Shown: one piece after another, positions 53,770 to 62,395 of the stretch
Numbering within the stretch: the first letter of the stretch is position 1
How the letters are laid out: each line of letters opens with the position of its first letter
Source: Cordylochernes scorpioides
Taxonomy: Eukaryota > Arthropoda > Arachnida > Pseudoscorpiones > Chernetidae
Direction: 5' to 3'
Assembly (NCBI GenBank): GCA_030710605.1
Contig: CP092874.1
Span: forward strand, 69,637,337-69,701,336
DNA: 64,000 nt
The notes under the pieces: model-generated
Database searches by the model: none
What the model saw: the letters and a program-made list of their open reading frames with translations, nothing else
What the model was told of the DNA's origin: nothing
Program-made: the position numbers and the translations under genes

Positions 53770-54194
53770 TCTACTTATATATTTGCCTTATTCTGTCTGT
53801 TTGTCTGTTTGTCTGAAGCTCACGGATAGATTGCGCGCTCATTGGCTGTGTCCTCCCTGCCCCCCTCTAGACAACCCTGTTATTCAAAAACCATACATCC
53901 AATCGCCATGAAATTCTGGATATTATTAGGTATATCCCCGGAAAGGTTTTCGAAAAATAATTTCTTGAATATCTTGAATATCCTTAGAGTTATTTGCAGA
54001 ATTATAGATATAACTCGCAAGCAGCGCCGCCAGACGGTGATAGGCTAAAGCTTGCTGCGCCACCCCTGTTGACCTTGGGTCATCGTGTGAGTCACAGCAT
54101 GATGCAACAAAAAACACTCTTCACCCAAGTCAACGTTTTTAAAATATATTCGCACTCGGGTAAACCCCGGGCGTTGCCCGGGCCATTCGTCTAG
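53770..54194 (+). mobile_element. Helitron, 425 bp, with empty site
   Basis: Starts TCTACTTATATATTTGCC, ends gcccgggccattcgtCTAG. Flanks gtagacatta|…|tgtagtataatag rebuild the satellite unit (gtagacattatggagtataa), so insertion between A and T without duplication is directly visible. No coding capacity; a direct copy is at 60335-60754. Confidence 0.9.
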
Positions 54195-54282
54195 TGTAGT
54201 ATAATAGAAGGACTATAATAGAAAAGCTGAGACAATGGAACCTAATGGAGATTGTTTGAATGACTTGAGGAATAAGCAATAA

Positions 54283-54311
54283 TCTAAGACAAATCTAAGA
54301 CAAAGACAACA
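54283..54311 (+). repeat. Residual 3' tip of the true 5' LTR
   Basis: The last 21 bp of the LTR (aaatctaagacaaagacaac + a) preceded by an 8-bp duplicate 'tctaagac', directly abutting the primer-binding site. The rest of the 5' LTR is gone, replaced by satellite and Helitron sequence. Confidence 0.75.
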
Positions 54312-54394
54312 TTTTGGCGCAGTCGACAGGATCAAGATTGAAGAATTACTGATTACACCAAGGTGCAACTGTGAACCAGTGATTACTTCTCAGG

Positions 54395-54806
54395 ATGGCT
54401 GACCAACCAGTTAGTAGTGCTGAACTGAAAAGCTTAGGACGCCAGTGCGTGCAATGTTCACCAAGGCGTTCAATGAGCTCGAAACAGAGATCAAGAAGAA
54501 GGAAGTCAAGAAAGCAGATGTAGAGAAAATCCTCCGCCGACTCCAGACCCACCATGAAAAGCTTTTAATATTGAACATGAGGATGGAAGAAACTCTGCTA
54601 CGAGAATCAGCGTCTGAAGACATTTTCACTGCTGAGTACGAATCCGTTTGTGAGTACGAAGATAATTTCAGTAACATTATGACTGATTACGAGGCTCTTG
54701 CGGAAGAGGATGACGTTAGTACTAGTACAATCAGCGGCACAGCAGCAATGAACTATCGACTACCGAAGCTGGAGTTCAAGAAGTTTGGGGAGAACCAAGA
54801 GAATGG
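54395..54806 (+). pseudogene. BEL gag N-terminal part, frameshifted
   Basis: A good ATG at 54395 (MADQPVSSAELKSLG) runs into a frameshift near 54442. The next frame (open from 54445, first ATG 54454) continues with a basic, coiled-coil-like helix (residues ~12-35: ELETEIKKKEVKKADVEKIL) and an acidic stretch, then 'YRLPKLEFKKFGENQE', the start of the DUF1759 Gag domain. A second frameshift near 54800 moves the remaining Gag into the frame used by the pol ORF. Gag is the structural protein of the particle. Confidence 0.8.
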
Positions 54807-57587
54807 ATTACATTCTGGAGTCAGTTCAGCACGATTGACCGGGATCCACAGATGCCTCCAGAAACTAAGTTTCAGTATCTCTTTCAAGCCACTGCCGAGA
54901 ACTCTGAGGCAAGAGAAGCAGTCGAAAGTTTTCCACCGAGTGCCGACAACTACCCTAAAGTCATCGAGTATATCAAATCACGTTTTGGAGAGGATGAAAT
55001 GCTTGTTGAGATTTATGTGCGTGACCTGCTTCAGAATGTGCTTCAGAATGTGAGAGCCGAAGGTAAGATGTCTGTAGTGAAGCTTTACGATAGACTGGAG
55101 ACTCAACTGCGAGCATTAGAAACATTGGGCGTCGCTCGTGACAAGTTTGCGGCTATGCTGTACCCACTCGTCGAATCAGCGCTACCAGAGGACACCCTGA
55201 GAGTATGGGAACGAAGTCAATATACGGTGAGCGGAAGAGGAGTACAGGATAAGTTGACACAACTCATGACGTTTTTGAAGACAGAGGTGAAGGGCGAAAG
55301 TCGAGTGAATATGGCCAAAGCAGCGTTCAAGATCGACAACAATCAAGATGCGAAGGATGATCGATCAAACAGGAAATATCTTTCTAAGAAGAATCCTGGA
55401 AGTAAAATGCCGTCAGCTACTGACCTCGCCAACACCACTCAGATCGCCAACACCACTCGGATGCGAAACAACTGCATCTTTTGTGGGAATGGTCACCCGA
55501 GTCAAGAATGCTACAGTGGACAGCGGATGCATCTACCAGAGAAGAAAGATAAGGCTAAAGGGAAGAATGTTTGTTTTTGGTGCCTGCTTCCTGGCCACGC
55601 ATTCAAGAAATGCCGGATTAAGCCACGTTGTCCTGTCTGCGGAGGGAAGCATTACGCCATTATGTGTCCTACTTTGGAAGCCCAGAAGACTTCTCAACTT
55701 CAAAAAGCGGAACTAAAGGTTTCAGGGGAAAGTCCTGCGACAGAGCAAGAGACCGCCAATCAATTCACGTCAACAACTTTGAACAATGCTACCGTGGGAG
55801 GAGTCTATCTACAAACTCTGATAGTCAAGATAAGCGGACCAAAGGGGAAACATAATGTTCGAGTGTTGCTTGACTGTGGATCCCAGCGGTCCTATATTTC
55901 AAAGAGAATGGTGGACGCACTGGGCCTAAAGAGAGTGCAGCAAGTTACACTTACCCACAATCTGTTTGGAGGCGGAGAAATTCGTCAAAAGAAGCACAAT
56001 GTATACAAAGTAAATGTTTCCAGCCTCAACAACGAATACATGGATGATCTCAAATTCTTGGATCAGGAAGTAATTTGCGGACACATCAGTCAAGTACAGG
56101 ATCATACTATACTCAATGAGTTAAAAGCTCGAGGGATCAACTTGACTGACGTATACCAAGGCGAAGAGAGACCGATCCACATGTTAATTGGTTCGGACTT
56201 GCTCAGCAGCATTCTGACAGGCAGAATGAAAATATTGCAAAGTGGAGTTGTGGCGACAGAAACCAAGCTGGGGTGGACAGTAATGGGACCAGCAATAGGG
56301 AACGACATGGAAGATTCATGCCTGATCGTGACTTCACTTCACGTTAATAGTTTTGACGTACAGGATTTATGGAAATTAGATGTGCTTGGTATCATGGATG
56401 CAGCAGAAACAAAATCTAGGAAAGATTTAATCGAAGCCTCCAATACTCATTTCAAGGAGACTGTGAAACGAGACGAAAGCGGAAGGTATATCGTGTCACT
56501 ACCATGGATAGCTGGACATCCACCAGTTCCAGTCAATCGCCGAACTACAGAAAATAGATTGCTGACTACAACAAGGAATGTCCAGGGCAAGATGCTGTAT
56601 GAGGAGTATAATACTATTTTTGAGGAGTGGGAAAAAGAGAAAATCATCGAGGAAGTTGAGGATAAATGGGAGGAGTGCAATTATCTCCCTCATCGCCCAG
56701 TGCTCAAGGATAGTCACACCACTCCTATTCGTCCAGTATTCGACGCAAGTTGCAAGAAAAAGGGGCTCCCATCATTAAATCAATGTCTGGAAAAAGGAGA
56801 CAACCTGATTGAGCTCATTCCTGATTTGCTCTTGCGGTTTAGACTTGGAAAGTATGGCATCATTGCAGACATACGAAAAGCTTTTCTCCAGATTCAGGTT
56901 CGAGAAGAAGATCGTGAATTCCTTCGGTTCCTGTGGTGGAAAAAGGACCAGAAGACACTAAAATTTTACAGGCATTGCCGAGTAGTCTTTGGCCTTACCT
57001 CAAGTCCTTTTCTACTAGCTGCAACCATTAAGTATCATTTGAGCCTGCCGCAGTTTCAAGATAATAGGTGCGCAGAACTTCTTGCCCGAAGTTTTTACGT
57101 CGACAACTGCATTCTTAGTTTGTCATCTACACATGATGTCAAAAAATTTATCAAGGAATCCTCCGACATCATGATGCAAGCCAAATTTGAGTTACGAGAC
57201 TGGATGTGGAATGAACCTGGAATCACAGAACAAGATCCAGCCTCTATTTTGGGTATGAAATGGCACCTTCAGACTGACACTATTGCTATTAATGTGCAGT
57301 CATTGAAAAATATAGATGAAGAAAAATCAATCACAAAGAGAAGTATCTTGTCAGCCTGCCATCGGATTTTTGATCCGATTCAATTTACCTGTCCAGCTAC
57401 AATCAAGATTAAGAAGATGGTTCAAGATGCTTGGAAGGAGAATAAATCATGGGATGAACCGCTGAACGAAGACAGACGGGTCGAGTTCATAAAATGGAGG
57501 AAGCAAGCTTTAGAATTGGATCAGATCAAGATACCTCGATGGATCTTACCTATCAAAGGAAAAAACAACATTGCACGTGTTTTGTGA
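54807..57587 (+). CDS. BEL gag-pol: Gag end, zinc knuckles, protease, RT
   Basis: Coding sense enters this frame at about 54800; the first ATG is 54852. In order (residues counted from 54852): remainder of DUF1759 Gag (~1-140); three Cys/His zinc knuckles (CIFCGNGHPSQEC, CFWCLLPGHAFKKC, CPVCGGKHYAIMC; ~205-270); retropepsin-like protease with LLDCGSQRSYI (~338; D-C-G in place of D-T-G, normal for BEL); RT with ADIRKAFLQI (~672) and FYVDNCI (~748, the Y-V-D-N form of the catalytic box). The frame ends at 57587 where an A-run (57559-57564) shifts it into the next ORF. It makes cDNA from element RNA in cytoplasmic particles. Confidence 0.9.
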   Translation: MTFWSQFSTIDRDPQMPPETKFQYLFQATAENSEAREAVESFPPSADNYPKVIEYIKSRFGEDEMLVEIYVRDLLQNVLQNVRAEGKMSVVKLYDRLETQLRALETLGVARDKFAAMLYPLVESALPEDTLRVWERSQYTVSGRGVQDKLTQLMTFLKTEVKGESRVNMAKAAFKIDNNQDAKDDRSNRKYLSKKNPGSKMPSATDLANTTQIANTTRMRNNCIFCGNGHPSQECYSGQRMHLPEKKDKAKGKNVCFWCLLPGHAFKKCRIKPRCPVCGGKHYAIMCPTLEAQKTSQLQKAELKVSGESPATEQETANQFTSTTLNNATVGGVYLQTLIVKISGPKGKHNVRVLLDCGSQRSYISKRMVDALGLKRVQQVTLTHNLFGGGEIRQKKHNVYKVNVSSLNNEYMDDLKFLDQEVICGHISQVQDHTILNELKARGINLTDVYQGEERPIHMLIGSDLLSSILTGRMKILQSGVVATETKLGWTVMGPAIGNDMEDSCLIVTSLHVNSFDVQDLWKLDVLGIMDAAETKSRKDLIEASNTHFKETVKRDESGRYIVSLPWIAGHPPVPVNRRTTENRLLTTTRNVQGKMLYEEYNTIFEEWEKEKIIEEVEDKWEECNYLPHRPVLKDSHTTPIRPVFDASCKKKGLPSLNQCLEKGDNLIELIPDLLLRFRLGKYGIIADIRKAFLQIQVREEDREFLRFLWWKKDQKTLKFYRHCRVVFGLTSSPFLLAATIKYHLSLPQFQDNRCAELLARSFYVDNCILSLSSTHDVKKFIKESSDIMMQAKFELRDWMWNEPGITEQDPASILGMKWHLQTDTIAINVQSLKNIDEEKSITKRSILSACHRIFDPIQFTCPATIKIKKMVQDAWKENKSWDEPLNEDRRVEFIKWRKQALELDQIKIPRWILPIKGKNNIARVL

Positions 57588-59667
57588 CGCTTCAGCTATA
57601 GCGTACGCAACGGTGATCTTCATGCGAATAGAGAATGCGTCAGTCATAGTTGTGCGATTCGTTGAAGCAAGAAATCGACTGGCAACTATTAAGAGGATCA
57701 CGATTCCACGACTGGAACTATTAGCCTGTTTGATTGGAGCACGACTGTTGGTGCATGTTCTGGAAAATTTAGAAGAAAGTCCGGAGAAGATTCAATGTTG
57801 GACAGACTCCAGTCCTGCCCTATACTGGATACAACAACAAGAGAATTGGGCTCAGTTCGTTTCCAACCGTGTCAAGGAGATCACAACACTTACGAAGAAT
57901 GAAGATTGGAACCATGTCGCAGGGGAACACAATCCAGCAGATCTTTCATCCCGTGGTGAATCCCCATCGAAATTCATAAAATCCGGATGGTGGGAGGGAC
58001 CAAAATGGCTTCAGGAAAAGAAAGAAGACTGGCCAGTATCAAAAGTACAGTATGATCTGGAAGCCATTGAAGAAGAGAGGAGGAAGACTGTGGTGGCTGG
58101 ATTTGTAGCCAAAAAGCCCGAGGAGAATCCATGGTATCTGAATCTATACGAGGGAAAACGTGAAGTGACTCTAACACAAATACTGAGAGTAATCGCGTGG
58201 ATGCTACGCTTCAAGCCCTCTGAATACAAAGGAGATGTCATCTCACAAGAGGAGCTAGACAGTGCTGAAAAGTCCCTAGTTAAGATAATACAGAGTGAAT
58301 CGATCGGTGTGGAAGATCCCAAGATGAAGCAGCTACACGCGTTCCAAGATAAAGAAGGATTATGGAGAGTGAAAACGAGGATAGTGAATCGAAATGACGA
58401 TGAACTGTTCCGATTGCCAATTTTGATCCCAACGAATCATCCGGTCACAGAGCTAATTGTGAAATCAGTCCACGAGAAAATGTACCACTGTGGAGCCCAG
58501 ACGCTGCGATCAGTACTAAGAGAGAAGTTCTGGATTCCAAAAGCTCGACAACTAGTTCGTCATGTAATTCATAAATGTCCTCGCTGTCGACGATTTGAAA
58601 CCAAGCGAGTCGACGTACCAGAGGCATCTTTGCCTCAACATCGCGTACGAGATGTTGTGGTTTTTGAGGTGACAGGAATTGACCTCGGAGGACCTTTATA
58701 TCTGGAAGATGGACAGAAGGTTTGGTTCGTCATCTTCACCTGTGGCGTATACCGTGCGGTCCACCTCGAATTGGTAACTTCCTTATCGACGGAAGCATTG
58801 GTGGGAGCAGTAGAGAGGTTCGTAGCAAGACGAGGTTGCCCTGCAGTCATCTACTCAGATAATGGGACAAATCTAGTTGGACTCCGGAACGAGCTTTATC
58901 GAGTTAATTTTGGAGTGAAATGGAAGCTAAATCCTCCGGCAGCACCGTGGTGGGGAGGTTGGATCGAGAGAATTGTTGGACTCACCAAAAAACTGCTTCG
59001 AAGATTGCTGGGAAAACGTGTTGTCAACTACGAAGAAATGGTGACGATCCTCGAAAACTGTGAACGAGTTATCAACGCGCGACCACTCACCTACATTGCT
59101 GAGGACAATGATGATCTTGTGCCATTAACCCCAGAGATGTTTCTTCGAGAACCAAGAGCTGAAGGAGAGATTGATCTAAATGAATTCAGGTGTAATTTTG
59201 GGAAGAGCTATGAGAAACGCAAACGACTCCTGAAGGATTTCCGTAAGAGGTTCAGAAGCGAGTACCTAGGATTGTTGGTGCATCACGACAATCGCAAGAA
59301 ACAACGACAGTTAAAAGTTGGAGATATCGTCCTTGTGGAGGTTGAAAACAGGAAGCAAATAAACTGGCCTATGGGAAAGATTACGAAGGTGTTTCCTGGA
59401 ACTGACAATGTGCGAAGACTTGTGGAAGTTAAGACTAAGTCTGGATTCATGAAGCGTGCAGTGCAACGATTGTTCCCACTTGAAGTACCATCTGAGGACG
59501 TAGAGCAAGGCGACGGGGAGCTTAAGCCAGCGGAGGATGAGATTGTCAGGGAGAAAACATCCGGTGTGGAGTCCGCGTCTGCGCAAGAGAAAACTACCCC
59601 AGTAAAAGTAGGGAAAGTTTACACACGTTCTGGAAGAGAAGTCAAGTTACCGATTAGGTTTAATTGA
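57571..59667 (+). CDS. BEL pol: RNase H, integrase, DUF5641
   Basis: Overlaps the preceding frame by 17 bp. It has no ATG at its start, so it needs the frame join or is a sequencing/indel break. RNase H: VFCDASAIAYATV (~3), RLELLACL (~50), WTDSSPALYWI (~77), HNPADLSSRG (~119). Integrase: H-H-C-C zinc binding (HEKMYHCG … CPRCRRF, ~304-345), core D-D-E at GIDLGG (Asp ~372), YSDNGTN (Asp ~429) and WWGGWIER (Glu ~465), i.e. DD35E. The C-terminal DUF5641 segment (~555-645) has KVGDIVLVEVENR and WPMGKITKVFPG. All catalytic residues are present. Inserts element cDNA into chromosomes. Confidence 0.9.
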   Translation: MHVFCDASAIAYATVIFMRIENASVIVVRFVEARNRLATIKRITIPRLELLACLIGARLLVHVLENLEESPEKIQCWTDSSPALYWIQQQENWAQFVSNRVKEITTLTKNEDWNHVAGEHNPADLSSRGESPSKFIKSGWWEGPKWLQEKKEDWPVSKVQYDLEAIEEERRKTVVAGFVAKKPEENPWYLNLYEGKREVTLTQILRVIAWMLRFKPSEYKGDVISQEELDSAEKSLVKIIQSESIGVEDPKMKQLHAFQDKEGLWRVKTRIVNRNDDELFRLPILIPTNHPVTELIVKSVHEKMYHCGAQTLRSVLREKFWIPKARQLVRHVIHKCPRCRRFETKRVDVPEASLPQHRVRDVVVFEVTGIDLGGPLYLEDGQKVWFVIFTCGVYRAVHLELVTSLSTEALVGAVERFVARRGCPAVIYSDNGTNLVGLRNELYRVNFGVKWKLNPPAAPWWGGWIERIVGLTKKLLRRLLGKRVVNYEEMVTILENCERVINARPLTYIAEDNDDLVPLTPEMFLREPRAEGEIDLNEFRCNFGKSYEKRKRLLKDFRKRFRSEYLGLLVHHDNRKKQRQLKVGDIVLVEVENRKQINWPMGKITKVFPGTDNVRRLVEVKTKSGFMKRAVQRLFPLEVPSEDVEQGDGELKPAEDEIVREKTSGVESASAQEKTTPVKVGKVYTRSGREVKLPIRFN

Positions 59668-59728
59668 AGTTTGTTTTTTTAATTAATATTGACCTTATAG
59701 CAAAGTTCAAAAGGTCAAGGTGGGAGAG

Positions 59729-60201
59729 TGACACGAAAATAGGTATTTTTTGGGCCAACCGACGCTGACGACAACACTGGCCAGCCGACGCCCGCGCATG
59801 CGCGAGCAAGAACAAAAAGACTTAGCCCTAAAAACTTCCGGTAAACAAAGGCTGCTTTTCGACTTAACGTTTGGTTTTGACGGGCCAGAAAAGGAACTAT
59901 CCCTTCATAAATTTTAATAATTGTTTTTGAATAACTTTTGTATTGATATTAATTTGTGTGATTTTTTAAAATAAATATTTCTTTCAATAAGCATTAATTC
60001 TTCATCACTGTTTACTAACTTAGGCCTCGTCATTCAACGTTGTGACACTTCTGATCCCTGCAACAAAGGTATTGATTTACCAATTTATAATTTTCAAATC
60101 AGTTTCCAGCATTACTGTAAAGCTAGGAACGTTTAGTTCAGGTTAAGCCATCGGGACCTTGTATTGTCTTTCTTTTTTTCAAATCTAAGACAAAGACAAC
60201 A
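59729..60201 (+). repeat. BEL element 3' LTR
   Basis: 473 bp, TGACAC…GACAACA, preceded by the purine tract and followed by the target duplication acagg (60202-60206). AATAAA lies in 'aaaataaatatttc' (~59970). Confidence 0.9.
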
Positions 60202-60334
60202 ACAGGATAGAGTAGACATCATGGAGTATAATAGAAGGACTATAATAGAAAAGCTGAGACAATGGGACCTAATGGAGATTGTTTGAACAACTTGAGGAAT
60301 AAGCAACAACAACAACAGGATAGAGTAGACATTA

Positions 60335-60754
60335 TCTACTTATATATTTGCCTTATTCTGTCTGTTTGTCTGAAGCTCACGGATAGATTGCGCGCTCATT
60401 GGCCGTGTGTCCTCCCTGCCCCCCCTCTAGACAACCCTGTTATTCAAAAACCATACATCCAATCGCCATGAAATTCTGGGATATTATTAGGTATATCCCC
60501 GGAAAGGTTTTCGAAAAATAATTTCTTGAATATCTTGAATATCCTTAGAGTTATTTGCAGAATTATAGATATAACTCGCAAGCAGCGCCGCCAGACGGTG
60601 ATAGGCTAAAGCTTGCTGCGCCACCCCTGTTGACCTTGGGTCATCGTGTGAGTCACAGCATGATGCAACAAAAAACACTCTTCACCCAAGTCAACGTTTT
60701 TAAAATATATTCGCACTCGGGTAAACCCCGGGCGTTGCCCGGCCATTCGTCTAG
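60335..60754 (+). mobile_element. Helitron, 420 bp, duplicate of 53770-54194
   Basis: Same position relative to the LTR as its twin and near-identical. Differences are almost all single-base or short indels in homopolymers or short repeats, e.g. one 'tgtttgtc' repeat unit, runs of C, and one G of the terminal hairpin. Confidence 0.9.
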
Positions 60755-60841
60755 TGTAGTATAATAGAAGGACTATAATAGAAAAGCTGAGACAATGGAA
60801 CCTAATGGAGATTGTTTGAATGACTTGAGGAATAAGCAATA

Positions 60842-61300
60842 ACAAGTGGATAGAGTAGACATCATGGAGTATAATAGAAGGACTATAATAGAAAAGCTGA
60901 GACAATGGAACCTAATGGAGATCGTTTATACGACTTGAGGAATAAGCAACAACAACAACAGGATAGAGTAGACATCATGGAGTATAATAGAAGGACTATA
61001 ATAGAAAAGCTGAGACAATGGAACCTAATGGAGATCGTTTATACGACTTGAGGAATAAGCAACAACAACAACAGGATAGAGTAGACATTATGGAGTATAA
61101 TAGAAGTACTATAATAGAAAAGCTGAGACAATGGAACCTAATGGAGATCGTTTAAACGACTTGAGGAATAAGCAACAACAACAACAGGATAGAGTAGACA
61201 TTATGGAGTATAATAGAAGTACTATAATAGAAAAGCTGAGACAATGGAACCTAATGGAGATCGTTTATACGACTTGAGGAATAAGCAACAGCAACAACAT
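60842..61300 (+). repeat. ~112-bp satellite, right block
   Basis: Four to five further units continuing the array at 52630-53163. Confidence 0.9.
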
Positions 61301-61304
61301 AAAC

Positions 61305-62390
61305 AACAACCATGTGTTTTATACAGATTCCTTATAAATAAATATGCTTAATTTACATAGTTACTGATTTGCATTTGCTCTCTCCACAGCCAAGTTACAC
61401 ACCGATATGTATCAGTTTACCTTGGCCACACGACGCCACTAGATGTAGCCGAAGTTATTTATAAAAACACCGCTCGGTCATTTCGACGAATATTTCAATA
61501 AAAAATCAATCACTATGCTTGACCTCAATGATCTAGAAGGACAAAAAATTGTTTACGTTTGGCCGTTTAAAAAACTGTTGACGATGAACGTTGGAAAAAA
61601 CACAAGTATTTAGAACTCCCCCATTACCTGCTTAATTGTACAGCCCTTGATGCAGAGAGGAAGGCCCTATATAAAAAAAATAAAAGTACCATCATTTCAC
61701 CCTACGTATTGCTTTAAAAAATATCAGCAATCAAATCTAAAGCAATAGCTTACTATACATTTTTTAGATCATCATTATGTAAGGACCAGTCAACAATTGA
61801 ATGACTTTGAGACGAAGAGTAAAGCCAGCTCAATTTCCATCTTACTACCTATGTAAATAACACAAGATGATTATTACCTTACTCAATTGGGAGAATCTGT
61901 ATGGTGCAAGTCCCTAATAAAGGCTTTGTGTGTGTGGGATTTTATTTCATGATAATTGTCACAGTATTATGATATTAGAGTAATGACGTCTCCTAGGTTT
62001 AGCAGAAGATACATGTTGACTACCTCAAGATATCGGAAACTGGTGTATCTTTGCCAATGAAGTGAACGATTTCGATTCGTTTTGATATTTCAACAATGTT
62101 ATTCTTCAATCTTACACTTTTGGTATTTGAAAAAGAAGCATTATTCTCTATTATTGTAAAATTTATTTTTTACGATTGTGCTACTTTCCAGAAAAAATAC
62201 CATTACTATTGTTATAATATTAAAACAATGGTATAACCAGGTATTTAAAGCTGCACTTAGGAATTGCTTCCTTTCTCCAATTCGATCAGTTTTTGTAAAG
62301 TTTCTGGCTGTAAGAGAACATGTGATTTTACTCCAACTGCCATAATAATACTATGGGTAGTCATTCTCGCAGTATATTCATAAACTAACC
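61305..62390. other. Non-coding stretch
   Basis: Less repetitive than its surroundings. No ORF, RNA gene or transposon recognised. Confidence 0.45.
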
Positions 62391-62395
62391 TATAG

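Larger units (their letters stand above)
54312..59728 (+). mobile_element. BEL/Pao retrotransposon internal region
   Basis: Starts with a primer-binding-site-like ttggcgcagtcgacaggatc (54314-54333), complementary to a tRNA 3' end in …GCGCCA, and ends in a purine tract (aaggtgggagag, 59717-59728) before the 3' LTR. Encodes Gag and a Pol in BEL/Pao order: protease, RT, RNase H, integrase. The reading is broken by three frameshifts only (near 54442, 54800 and 57560) and no substitution stops, so the copy is young. Confidence 0.9.
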
